From an uncultured Muribaculaceae bacterium (GTDB lineage Bacteria > Bacteroidota > Bacteroidia > Bacteroidales > Muribaculaceae): a stretch of 17,526 nucleotides of DNA. The stretch covers positions 44,547 to 62,072 of the forward strand of contig CAJTUG010000010.1 of the NCBI GenBank assembly GCA_910579605.1, written 5' to 3'. Within the stretch, counting starts at the first letter, position 1; each line of letters starts with the position of its first letter. The notes beneath the pieces are model-generated. The model was not told the origin of the DNA. It searched no databases and saw nothing but the letters and a program-made list of their open reading frames with translations. Positions 6,188 through 13,738 of this stretch are shown one piece after another. The position numbers and the translations under genes are program-made.

Positions 6188-8413
6188 ATGAAAAAATCAT
6201 CAATTCTTGCTCTTTCTGTGTGCATGGCAATGGCCGTTAATGCACAAAGTAAGTTCGATGGCCCTACCGCTCAGCTTGTGGCCGGGCTTGAAGCCGCATC
6301 GTCTCCGGCATCTCGTGCTGGCGACGCTCTCCCTGTTCCAACTGCGGTAACTCCCGATCAATTGGTTACTGTTATTGTCACGTTGTCGCAAGACGCTTCT
6401 GCCGCCGATATTGCTGCGGCAGGATATTTTGTGGAAGACGATGCTGAAACGATGGCGCTTGTGACTCTTAAAGCATCTGAAATAGCTCAATTGGCACTCT
6501 TGCCCGAGGTTGCCGATATTTCCATGGGTTATGAGGTGTATTCTTTGCTTAAAGAAGCCCGTGCACTTACCGGGGTGGATGCTGTTCAAGCCGGAACAGA
6601 TTTGGGAATGCCTTATACAGGAGAAGGTGTTATTACCGGCCTGATGGATAAAGGTCTTGATGTTAATCACCTTGCTTTTACCAAAGACGGCGAGCCTCGT
6701 GTGAAACGCTTCTGGATTATTACAGGGGCAGGAGCAATCCAGACTTACGATACCCCGGCTAAGATAAAAGAAGCTCCGGCCGACCACAACGATGAGACCC
6801 ACGGAACCCATGTTCTCGGTATCATGGCAGGAGGCTATATTGAAAAAGCTCGAGTAGCAACAATGAATAATGCCGGAACGAGTGTTATTATCCGTTCTAC
6901 CGGTAAGAACCCGTATTATGGCGTGGCTTATGATTCTGAGATTGCAGCTTGTGCGGGTACGCTTGCAAGCAGCAACATCACGACCGCTGTGAGCCGTATT
7001 TCTAATTATGCCACAGAGGTTGGCAAGCCTGCTGTCATTAATATCTCCCTGGGTAACAATACAGGACCTCACGACGGAACTGATGCAACAAGCCGCTATC
7101 TTGCTACCCGTGGCCGCGATGTTATAATCTGTATGTCGGCAGGTAACGAGGGCGATGCCGATTGCTCTATAGAGAAGAAATTTACAGCGGCCGATAAAAC
7201 GGTCAAGACAATTGTTGCCGGTAATAATGCTCCCGGCGGAGTTGTCGATATCTGGGGTAGCGATTCCAATCCGTTGAAGGTGCAGTTTGTTATCGTTAAC
7301 CGCATGACCGGCGAAATCAAGTATTCTTACGATATAACCCGCACTACCGGTACATACACTTTTGTTGGTAGCGCTTATGGTGGTAACTATATCAAAGAGC
7401 CTATTTTCTCCGAGGCTTTTGGCGACCAGGCTTCTTTGCAGATAACACCTTCTATCAATTCTGCCAATAACCGATATAATCTTTATGCTTATTTCAACTG
7501 TCCTGGCGGAACAAACAGAAACCTCGTTGGAGGATTTGTTGTTGAAGGAGAGGCTGGCCAGACTGCAAATCTTTTCTGCTCGCAAACTCTTGTGTTTACC
7601 TCCAGTAATCTCGCCGGTTTTACCAACGGTACGCCCGATAACTCTATAAACGGCATGGCGTGTGGCGAAAACATTATTTCTGTAGGTTCATTCAATTCGT
7701 GCAACAAATGGCCTACGATGCAGAATATCCGCAATGAGGGTAATAGATTTGGTGAATTGTATGGAATATCCAATTTCTCGTCTTATGGTACTACATTTGA
7801 TGGCCGTCAGCTTCCCGACGTTGTAGGTCCCGGTAGCGAAATCGTGTCTGCTTATTCACGTTATTATGTGGATGGGGGCTATGATTTGGAAGGCGGAAAA
7901 GGAATGACAGTGTCTGTTAGCCAAGGCGATAATACTTATTATTGGAAATATATGAATGGTACTTCCATGTCGTCGCCTTTTGTTGCAGGCGTTGTTGCGT
8001 TGTGGCTCCAGGCTGATCCTACTCTCAATGTAGACAAGGTGAAGGAGATTATGAAAAAGACCTGCTCCCATGATTCTTATACAGAGATAGAACCATATCG
8101 TTGGGGCTATGGAAAAATCGATGCTCTTGCAGGTATCAAGGAGATTTTAAAGCTCAACGGCGTGAACAATGTAACAGCCGATGCGTCAAAGATTATCTTA
8201 TCTAATCCTTCTGACAGGATTTTTGAGGCTTTTGCAGCCGGTGCTTCCCAGATGTCGGTGCAGCTCCACAATCTTGCCGGAGTTGCGGTGGCTTCAGCCC
8301 AGGTTAGCGGAGATACGGCCTCTGTTGATGCTTCTGCTCTTGAGGGAGGTCTTTATATCCTTACTGCTACCGACGGTGTGAACAAATTATCGCGGAAAGT
8401 AATGGTTAAATAA
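6188..8413 (+). CDS. Secreted S8 (subtilisin-like) serine peptidase with T9SS-type C-terminal domain
   Basis: Encodes 741 aa. A signal peptide ends near NAQ (about residue 20), and a likely propeptide covers about 21-120. The catalytic triad is intact: Asp154 in GLMDKGLD, His205 in THGTHVLGIMAGG and Ser593 in NGTSMSSPFVAG. Asn320 in CMSAGNEGD is the oxyanion-hole residue. The gap between Asn320 and Ser593 is about 270 residues, far more than in compact subtilisins, so an extra beta-rich domain is inserted in the catalytic domain. The last ~75 residues resemble a type IX secretion sorting domain (Por_Secre_tail type): VQLHNLAGVAVASA, then LEGGLYILTATDG, then a basic VMVK end. The product is therefore probably exported and released or attached at the cell surface. 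Substrate is unknown. The gene stands alone with its own promoter and terminator. Confidence 0.93.
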   Translation: MKKSSILALSVCMAMAVNAQSKFDGPTAQLVAGLEAASSPASRAGDALPVPTAVTPDQLVTVIVTLSQDASAADIAAAGYFVEDDAETMALVTLKASEIAQLALLPEVADISMGYEVYSLLKEARALTGVDAVQAGTDLGMPYTGEGVITGLMDKGLDVNHLAFTKDGEPRVKRFWIITGAGAIQTYDTPAKIKEAPADHNDETHGTHVLGIMAGGYIEKARVATMNNAGTSVIIRSTGKNPYYGVAYDSEIAACAGTLASSNITTAVSRISNYATEVGKPAVINISLGNNTGPHDGTDATSRYLATRGRDVIICMSAGNEGDADCSIEKKFTAADKTVKTIVAGNNAPGGVVDIWGSDSNPLKVQFVIVNRMTGEIKYSYDITRTTGTYTFVGSAYGGNYIKEPIFSEAFGDQASLQITPSINSANNRYNLYAYFNCPGGTNRNLVGGFVVEGEAGQTANLFCSQTLVFTSSNLAGFTNGTPDNSINGMACGENIISVGSFNSCNKWPTMQNIRNEGNRFGELYGISNFSSYGTTFDGRQLPDVVGPGSEIVSAYSRYYVDGGYDLEGGKGMTVSVSQGDNTYYWKYMNGTSMSSPFVAGVVALWLQADPTLNVDKVKEIMKKTCSHDSYTEIEPYRWGYGKIDALAGIKEILKLNGVNNVTADASKIILSNPSDRIFEAFAAGASQMSVQLHNLAGVAVASAQVSGDTASVDASALEGGLYILTATDGVNKLSRKVMVK

Positions 8414-8436
8414 TTAACCGTTGTACTATAAACTTT

Positions 8437-8465
8437 AAAGAGGCTGCTACAAAGGCAGCCTCTTT
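8437..8465 (+). terminator. Intrinsic terminator after the peptidase gene
   Basis: A perfect 11-bp G/C-rich stem (8437-8447 with 8455-8465) closes a 7-base loop. Both stem ends are A/T, so the 3' arm ends in TCTTT. It lies 24 bases after the stop codon. Confidence 0.8.
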
Positions 8466-8476
8466 GAGTATGAGAT

Positions 8477-8504
8477 AGAAAAGGCCGCAATTGCGGCCTT
8501 TTCT
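8477..8504. terminator. Perfect 28-base palindrome, bidirectional terminator candidate
   Basis: Bases 8477-8504 form an exact palindrome with a GGCCGC core flanked by A and T runs. It can therefore work in both directions between the convergent peptidase and acyl-CoA synthetase genes. It lies 21 bases past the synthetase stop codon on the minus strand and 11 bases past the first hairpin on the plus strand. Confidence 0.78.
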
Positions 8505-8524
8505 GATGGATATATTTTATATTT

Positions 8525-10234
8525 TTATTTGTAGAGGAAGCGGCGAATTGAGCGTTTAGGCGTTTTTTCAAATTCTTCGGGCATTATTTCTATGCTTTCA
8601 ACTTGTTCGTAGGGCGCAACGATTTTGTTGAGTGTTTTACGGTTTTGTTCCATTATATCTGCCAGGTCGTTGTCGGTGACGCCGTCTGCTTTTACTGCTT
8701 CGGTGTCGGGATGGCACAATGCAACCAAATGCCCTCCCCGGTCTATTACGAGGCATTCGTTGACATATGGCATGTTGCTTAGTTTGCTTTCTATTTCTTC
8801 GGGATATATGTTTTGACCGTTTGCGGTGAGAATCATGGTTTTGTATCTTCCGCGGATAAACACGGTGCGGTTGTTGGGGCTCTCGAGCCATCCCATGTCG
8901 CCGGTATGGAGCCAACCGTCTTGTTCAAGGACCGCTTCGGTTGCGTCGGGGTTCTTGTAGTATCCTTTCATCACGTTAAGTCCTCTTACCATGATTTCGC
9001 CTTGAGGATGGCTGGAGTCTTGCAATGTTTCGTCTACGAGGATTTTGGCTTCCATAATACCGCTAAGGGTTCGCCCGGCAGAACCAGGCTTAAACCTGCG
9101 CCATGGCGAGTAGCTTATGAGCGGGCCGCACTCTGTCATGCCGTATCCGACGGTAAATGGGAATTTTATTTGAAGGAGGAAATCTTCGACTTCTCTGTTG
9201 AGCGGTGCTCCTCCTACAATAATTTCTTCGAAAGAAGCACCGAATGCTTCTACGAGTTTATTGCGAATGATTGCATATACAGCCTTGTCGAGCATGGGGA
9301 CTGCCAATACCCAACGCATTGGTTTTTTAGTAATCATCGGCACTACCACTTTGCGATATATCTTTTCAAGGATGAGTGGCACGCAGATGATGAGCGAAGG
9401 GCGAACTTGCTTCATTGCCTTGAGCAGGAGCATGGGGGTTGGCGTTTTTCCTAAAAGGGTTACGTGCGATCCGACGGCAAGAGGCGTGAGCATGTCGAAG
9501 GCGCAGCCGTAGGCGTGTGCCAAAGGGAGGAACGACAAGGCTCTTGACCCTCGGTAGTGGAGGTTGGAACGGATTCCGAATACTACATTTCCGCGTAGGT
9601 TGTTGAGCGTGAGCATAACTCCTTTTGAAAACCCTGTTGTGCCCGATGTGTAGTTTATCAAGGCCGTGGAGTTGCCGTCGAAATGCTTATATTTAATGTC
9701 TGAAGCCCCAAAACCTGCAGGATAGCGTTTGCGGAAATATCGTGTAAGGCCCTTGACTAATTTGTTGAATTCGTTTGTCTGGCTCCGTTCGCGTATTATG
9801 GTTCGTGTGTCGAGTGAGATGACGGCTCTGAGCTGCGGCATAGCTTCGAAATCAAGGTTGGGAAACAGATTGTCGGAGCAGAACAGGAGCACAGAGTCGG
9901 AATGGTCTATTATGTGTGTAGCATCTGTAGGGTTGAATTCGGCAAGCACCGGCACAATCACGGCACCATATGTTATTGTTGCCATGAAAGTGACCACCCA
10001 ATTTGGGTTGTTTTTGCCGAATAGTGCTATTTTGTCGCCGGGTTTTATTCCGGCAAGTTCGTAGAACAAGTGAAGGCGAGCAATGCGTCGTCCTAAGTCT
10101 CCGTAGTTCAAAGATTTGCCGGTGATATAGTCTGTGAGTGCCGGGAGGGAGAAATTATCGGCGAAAGAATGTTGGTATATCGCCAGCAAGTCGTTGTATG
10201 GGGCTTGCTCGAATTGTTCTTCGAACTTATACAT
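8525..10234 (-). CDS. AMP-forming long-chain acyl-CoA synthetase / AMP-binding protein
   Basis: Encodes 569 aa of the ANL adenylate-forming superfamily. The P-loop-like motif is NYTSGTTGFSKGVMLT (residues 194-209). Further core motifs are VGYGMTECGPLISY (362-375), GWLHTGDMG (440-448) and the hinge region RGRYKTMILTANGQNIYPEE (461-480). The catalytic Lys of the C-terminal lid is K560 in KTPKRSIRR. The expected reaction is activation of a fatty acid with ATP to an acyl-AMP and then transfer to CoA. Close homologues may instead load acyl carrier proteins, so the acceptor is uncertain. No membrane helix or added domain is visible. It lies 50 bases after adk with no promoter between them, so it is probably the last gene of an hpt-adk-synthetase transcript. 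Confidence 0.92.
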   Translation of the reverse strand: MYKFEEQFEQAPYNDLLAIYQHSFADNFSLPALTDYITGKSLNYGDLGRRIARLHLFYELAGIKPGDKIALFGKNNPNWVVTFMATITYGAVIVPVLAEFNPTDATHIIDHSDSVLLFCSDNLFPNLDFEAMPQLRAVISLDTRTIIRERSQTNEFNKLVKGLTRYFRKRYPAGFGASDIKYKHFDGNSTALINYTSGTTGFSKGVMLTLNNLRGNVVFGIRSNLHYRGSRALSFLPLAHAYGCAFDMLTPLAVGSHVTLLGKTPTPMLLLKAMKQVRPSLIICVPLILEKIYRKVVVPMITKKPMRWVLAVPMLDKAVYAIIRNKLVEAFGASFEEIIVGGAPLNREVEDFLLQIKFPFTVGYGMTECGPLISYSPWRRFKPGSAGRTLSGIMEAKILVDETLQDSSHPQGEIMVRGLNVMKGYYKNPDATEAVLEQDGWLHTGDMGWLESPNNRTVFIRGRYKTMILTANGQNIYPEEIESKLSNMPYVNECLVIDRGGHLVALCHPDTEAVKADGVTDNDLADIMEQNRKTLNKIVAPYEQVESIEIMPEEFEKTPKRSIRRFLYK

Positions 10235-10284
10235 AATTAGGTAGTAGTGTTTTTAGATATAGGTGTTGGCTTTTAAGATTCCCG

Positions 10285-10869
10285 TCAATTATTTGCGGGT
10301 GTGTCTAATTTGCCTTTTATTGCAAGGAAAATATCATCGACATTGCCTTGTCCGTTGATAGCATGGTATTTCCCTTTTCCTCTATAGTATTCTTTGAGGG
10401 GGGCAGTCTGTTTGTGGTATACTTCGAGGCGTTTTTTTATTGTTTCGAGATTGTCGTCGGCACGCCCGGTCTGTACTCCACGGTTGAGAAGCCTTTGTAT
10501 TAATTCGGGTTCGTCGACTTCAAGTCCCACAACTGCGTGGATGTCTGTACCTCTTTCTTCGAGCATTTTAGCCAAAGCTTCGGCTTGGGGGATTGTTCTG
10601 GGGAATCCGTCGAAAATCACTCCAGCAGCAGTTTCTTCGGGGTGGCTGTCTAAAGTGTCGGCAAGAACTTCTACCATAACTTCGTCGGGTATTAGGAGTC
10701 CTTTTGAAATATAAGAGTCTGCAAGGACGCCAAGTTTAGTTCCACGAGCTATGTGTTCGCGTAAGAGTTCGCCTGTTGAGATGTGGTATAGGCCGTATTG
10801 GTCTATGATTCGTTCGCTTTGTGTGCCTTTGCCGCTTCCGGGGGCACCGAAAATAACGATATTTTTCAT
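10285..10869 (-). CDS. adk: Adenylate kinase (short-LID form)
   Basis: Encodes 194 aa from the ATG at 10869. An in-frame TTG one codon upstream is less likely. The enzyme interconverts ATP + AMP and 2 ADP in the cytoplasm. Visible motifs are the P-loop FGAPGSGKGT (7-16), the AMP-binding segment STGELLR (31-37) and FDGFPRT (86-92). The LID region is short (RLLNRGVQTGRADDN, about 126-140), without the Cys zinc ligands or extended LID of longer bacterial enzymes. This short type is common in Bacteroidetes. The gene lies 35 bases downstream of hpt on the same strand and is probably cotranscribed with it, joining two purine-nucleotide enzymes. Confidence 0.97.
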   Translation of the reverse strand: MKNIVIFGAPGSGKGTQSERIIDQYGLYHISTGELLREHIARGTKLGVLADSYISKGLLIPDEVMVEVLADTLDSHPEETAAGVIFDGFPRTIPQAEALAKMLEERGTDIHAVVGLEVDEPELIQRLLNRGVQTGRADDNLETIKKRLEVYHKQTAPLKEYYRGKGKYHAINGQGNVDDIFLAIKGKLDTPANN

Positions 10870-10904
10870 CAATTAAATATTCTTGAAACTTAGCTTATGG
10901 AAGC

Positions 10905-11450
10905 TTATTCATCCTCTTTGAGGATGTAGATGTCGTTTAGGTTCCGGGCGAGACCGTTTAGGTCAAGTCCGTAGCCAATAATGAATTTTTTAGGGATGGA
11001 GAAGCCTACATAGTCCGGTTTTACGGGGCGGACGAGAGCGTCGGGTTTGAAGAGCAGTGTTGCCACTTTAATTTCGGCCGGCTCTTTGGCATTAAGATCT
11101 TTTATGAGATTGAAGATTGTGTGTCCGGTATCGATAATATCTTCTACTACGATAACGGTGCGACCTTTTATTTCTTCGGCCATTCCGAGCACTTCTTTGA
11201 CGGTTCCGGAGGAGCTTGTCCCTTCGTAGCTTTTAAGTCGTATGAAGCTTATTTCGGCATCCATACCCTCTACCGCACGGAACAAGTCGCTGGCAAAAGG
11301 AAATGCCCCGTTCAACACACAGAGGAACAAGGGCATTTTGCCTTCGCAATCGCGCATTATTTCTTGGCCGAGTTCTTCGACCCTTGCGTTAATCTTTTCT
11401 TTGGTTATATAAGGCTCAAATGTAAGGCCTTCGTAGGTGACTTGTTTCAT
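10905..11450 (-). CDS. hpt: Hypoxanthine phosphoribosyltransferase
   Basis: Encodes 181 aa from the ATG at 11450 (MKQVTYEGLTFEPYI). A longer in-frame form starting at 11537 is rejected because it would begin upstream of the promoter box at 11476-11483. The enzyme salvages hypoxanthine (and often guanine) with PRPP to give IMP or GMP. The PRPP-binding signature is VVEDIIDTGHT (101-111), with the two acidic residues that contact the ribose. A substrate-binding loop KSYEGTSSSG lies at 73-82, and the C-terminal KPDYVGFSIP and GYGLDLNGLARN segments close the purine pocket. It heads the minus-strand unit hpt-adk-acyl-CoA synthetase. Confidence 0.95.
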   Translation of the reverse strand: MKQVTYEGLTFEPYITKEKINARVEELGQEIMRDCEGKMPLFLCVLNGAFPFASDLFRAVEGMDAEISFIRLKSYEGTSSSGTVKEVLGMAEEIKGRTVIVVEDIIDTGHTIFNLIKDLNAKEPAEIKVATLLFKPDALVRPVKPDYVGFSIPKKFIIGYGLDLNGLARNLNDIYILKEDE

Positions 11451-11475
11451 CCTTGAAGATTGAAAAAAATTTGTG

Positions 11476-11507
11476 CAAAGATAACCATTTTTTCCCATAT
11501 GATGAAA
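11476..11507 (-). promoter_or_regulatory. Promoter for hpt
   Basis: The minus strand has TATCTTTG at 11483-11476, a full -7 match. TTTC at 11507-11504, one mismatch to TTTG, lies 20 bases upstream. It shares DNA with the divergent plus-strand promoter. Confidence 0.6.
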
Positions 11508-11523
11508 AAAATTATTAATTTTG
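11491..11523 (+). promoter_or_regulatory. Promoter for the barrel / Fe-S / reductase operon
   Basis: TAATTTTG at 11516-11523 matches the -7 consensus. The -33 region is poor: TTTC at 11491-11494 with a 21-base spacer. The ATG at 11557 would follow a leader of about 27 nt. Confidence 0.5.
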
Positions 11524-11556
11524 CGTTTATCAATCATCCTAATAACCTTTAGAACG

Positions 11557-12213
11557 ATGAAAAAGTTTTTGTTGGCTATTTTAATTATGGTCGCGTCTTT
11601 GCCTGCCGTGTCTCAAGATATTTTTGACTCCGGGGATAACAAGCCGTATTTTGGTGCGCGTCTGGGTCTTGATATAAGCTGTCCAGGAGGTTGGAAAGTG
11701 AATAAAATGTCGTTGGATCTTTATGACAGTGGCGCCGGTTTTGATCTTGGCGCTGTGTATAATATTCCTCTATGGAAGAATCTTTATTTTGAACCAGGGC
11801 TGAGTATATATTACAATACCCAGGGATATGATATTGGTGTCTCGGGTGATGACAGTGAACTTGTGGATGCCGACGCATCTTTGCGTCGCTTTGGTTTCAG
11901 GATTCCTTTTCAGGTGGGCTACCGCTTTGATTTTAATCCTGTCAAGCTTTATTTTGCGACAGGTCCGGTGCTTTCGGTTGCCCTTGTCGGTAAGGATTAT
12001 CTTAAGAATAATATTACCGGTGAGACGTCGTCGGTTTCGTGCTTTGACAATTTGAACCGTGTTGACTTGGGATGGAAATTTGCTTTAGGCGCTATCTACG
12101 ACCGATATCTTTTCCAACTTTCGGTTACCCCCGGTATGCTTGATATGGCAAAGAGTGATAATGCGTCTTACCACGATTGTAATGTAGCGTTAACTTTAGG
12201 ATATAATTTCTGA
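11557..12213 (+). CDS. Outer-membrane beta-barrel protein (porin-like, OMP_b-brl type)
   Basis: Encodes 218 aa. A signal peptide ends near VSQ (residue 19-20). Alternating hydrophobic and polar strands follow through the rest of the protein (FGARLGLDIS, GAGFDLGAVYNIPL, FRIPFQVGYRFDF, VKLYFATGPVLSVAL), ending in ALTLGYNF with a C-terminal Phe as expected for barrel insertion. This is the common Bacteroidetes small-barrel family, whose cargo is usually unknown. The ATG at 11557 is used because an earlier TTG start (11521) lies inside the promoter. The stop codon overlaps the next start by one base (TGATG at 12211-12215), so its translation is probably coupled to the Fe-S protein. That link is notable and may mean a shared job at the cell envelope. 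Confidence 0.82.
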   Translation: MKKFLLAILIMVASLPAVSQDIFDSGDNKPYFGARLGLDISCPGGWKVNKMSLDLYDSGAGFDLGAVYNIPLWKNLYFEPGLSIYYNTQGYDIGVSGDDSELVDADASLRRFGFRIPFQVGYRFDFNPVKLYFATGPVLSVALVGKDYLKNNITGETSSVSCFDNLNRVDLGWKFALGAIYDRYLFQLSVTPGMLDMAKSDNASYHDCNVALTLGYNF

Positions 12214-13736
12214 TGTTGAAAGCAGTAAGGATTATACTTGCGTTGCTTAGTTTTGCAGCGGTTTGTTTACTTTTTGTGGATGTTAACGGCTATGCGGCAG
12301 CTCATTGGGGGTGGATGGCTAAAATCCAATTGATTCCGGCTCTCTTGGCTCTTAATTTGGGTGTGGTTGCCGTGCTGGCTCTTTGTACGCTTTTGTTTGG
12401 GCGTGTCTATTGTTCTATAGTGTGTCCGTTGGGTGTCTATCAGGATTTTATCAATAGTCTGCGAGGCAGGATAGGCAAAAAGAAAAAGAGGAAAAATCGT
12501 TTCCGTTTCAAGCCGGAGAATACAAAGTTGCGTTATGGATTTTTTTCTGTCTTTGTGGTGTTGCTTGTGCTGGGATTGCTTGGCGTGGTGGCGAATTCTT
12601 TTGCCGGCATGTTAGATCCATATAGTTCGTTTGGCAGGATTATGGGGCAATTGATAGTTCCAGGTGCGAGGGCAGGAATAGGGACTGTTGCTCAGAATGT
12701 TGCTGCCGACGGTTATTTCTTTCTCGACAGTGTGCCATTGCCCTCTCCGTTGAGTTTTGCTGTGATGGCTGTGGCTGTTGTGTCTTTGCTGGTCGTAACT
12801 GTTATGGCATGGCGTGGTGGTCGTGATTATTGCAACACCGTGTGCCCTGTAGGTTCTGTATTGGGTTTTATCTCTCGCTATGCCTTGTTGAGGATTAATA
12901 TAGATACAGATAAGTGTAATGGTTGCGGCAAGTGTGGCCGTAATTGCAAAGCTTCGTGTATAGATACCAAAAACCACGAGATAGATTTGTCGCGTTGTGT
13001 CGTGTGCATGGATTGCATAGGCAATTGCTCGCAGAGCGCAATTTCGTTTTCAAGAGTTAAAAAGGTGCCGTCCAGATATGAGAATGCTCCCGACAAAGGG
13101 CGCAGGTTGTTTTTGGCTGCCTCGGCATTTGTTGCCGGCTCTGCTGCTATGAAGGCAGCGGATAAGACAACAGATGGCGGTCTGGAGCCTTTGCAGAAGA
13201 AGCACTCTCATAGCGGTATCCTTAGGGCTGTTCCTGCCGGGAGTGCCAGTTTGGAGCATCTGTCTTCGGTATGTACGGCTTGTCAACTTTGCGTATCAGC
13301 GTGTCCTAACGGAGTTCTTAAACCAACGGCCGGTTTTGATGGTTTCATGCAGCCTCATATGGTGTTTACCCAAGGCTATTGCCGGCCTGATTGCACTGTT
13401 TGTTCCGATGTATGTCCGGCGGGAGCAATCAAGCCCATAAGTGTTGAAGAAAAAGCTGTTACCAAGATTGGGACAGCGCATGTAGATGCGTCGATATGCA
13501 TATCTGCTTCGCAGGGAGTGGATTGCGGGTCGTGTTCGCGACATTGTCCGGCCGGAGCTATCACAATGGTTGGGCTCCCCGATGGAAATCTGCGTCCCGT
13601 TGTAGACGAGGGAGCTTGTATTGGCTGTGGTTCGTGTGAGTATCATTGCCCTGTTGGTAATGTTGTGGGCTTAGGATCAAAAACCGCAGCTATTTATGTG
13701 GAAGGTATAGAACAACACCGCAAAATCGTACATTGA
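12213..13736 (+). CDS. Membrane multi-[4Fe-4S] protein, NapH-like module joined to a NapG/MauM-like ferredoxin
   Basis: Encodes 507 aa. Four hydrophobic helices are visible (about 4-24, 38-62, 108-129, 182-199). NapH-type CxxxCP motifs occur at C67-C71 and C207-C211, and a very basic loop (85-107) marks the cytoplasmic side. A ferredoxin domain has Cys 235/238/241/245 and 262/265/268/272. Residues 297-316 (RRLFLAASAFVAGSAAMKAA) look like an internal twin-arginine or anchor helix. After it come four more cluster motifs: C354/357/360/364, C390/394/397/401, C429/438/441/445 and C469/472/475/479. NapH proteins take electrons from quinol, and NapG/MauM proteins pass them on through several clusters. 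This protein appears to combine both. The second domain is probably periplasmic by the positive-inside rule (inference). It sits directly before a Tat-exported reductase, its likely partner. Confidence 0.85.
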   Translation: MLKAVRIILALLSFAAVCLLFVDVNGYAAAHWGWMAKIQLIPALLALNLGVVAVLALCTLLFGRVYCSIVCPLGVYQDFINSLRGRIGKKKKRKNRFRFKPENTKLRYGFFSVFVVLLVLGLLGVVANSFAGMLDPYSSFGRIMGQLIVPGARAGIGTVAQNVAADGYFFLDSVPLPSPLSFAVMAVAVVSLLVVTVMAWRGGRDYCNTVCPVGSVLGFISRYALLRINIDTDKCNGCGKCGRNCKASCIDTKNHEIDLSRCVVCMDCIGNCSQSAISFSRVKKVPSRYENAPDKGRRLFLAASAFVAGSAAMKAADKTTDGGLEPLQKKHSHSGILRAVPAGSASLEHLSSVCTACQLCVSACPNGVLKPTAGFDGFMQPHMVFTQGYCRPDCTVCSDVCPAGAIKPISVEEKAVTKIGTAHVDASICISASQGVDCGSCSRHCPAGAITMVGLPDGNLRPVVDEGACIGCGSCEYHCPVGNVVGLGSKTAAIYVEGIEQHRKIVH

Positions 13737-13738
13737 TA

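Noticed and set aside
6200..7585. A 461-codon open frame antisense to the secreted peptidase gene
   Set aside because: It lies wholly opposite a gene with an intact catalytic triad, has no recognisable motif and is Cys/Ser/Arg-rich as expected for a shadow frame. No promoter pattern was seen for it.
8813..9454. A 213-codon open frame on the plus strand opposite the acyl-CoA synthetase
   Set aside because: The minus strand carries all adenylation motifs in one frame, and the opposite frame looks like random coding.
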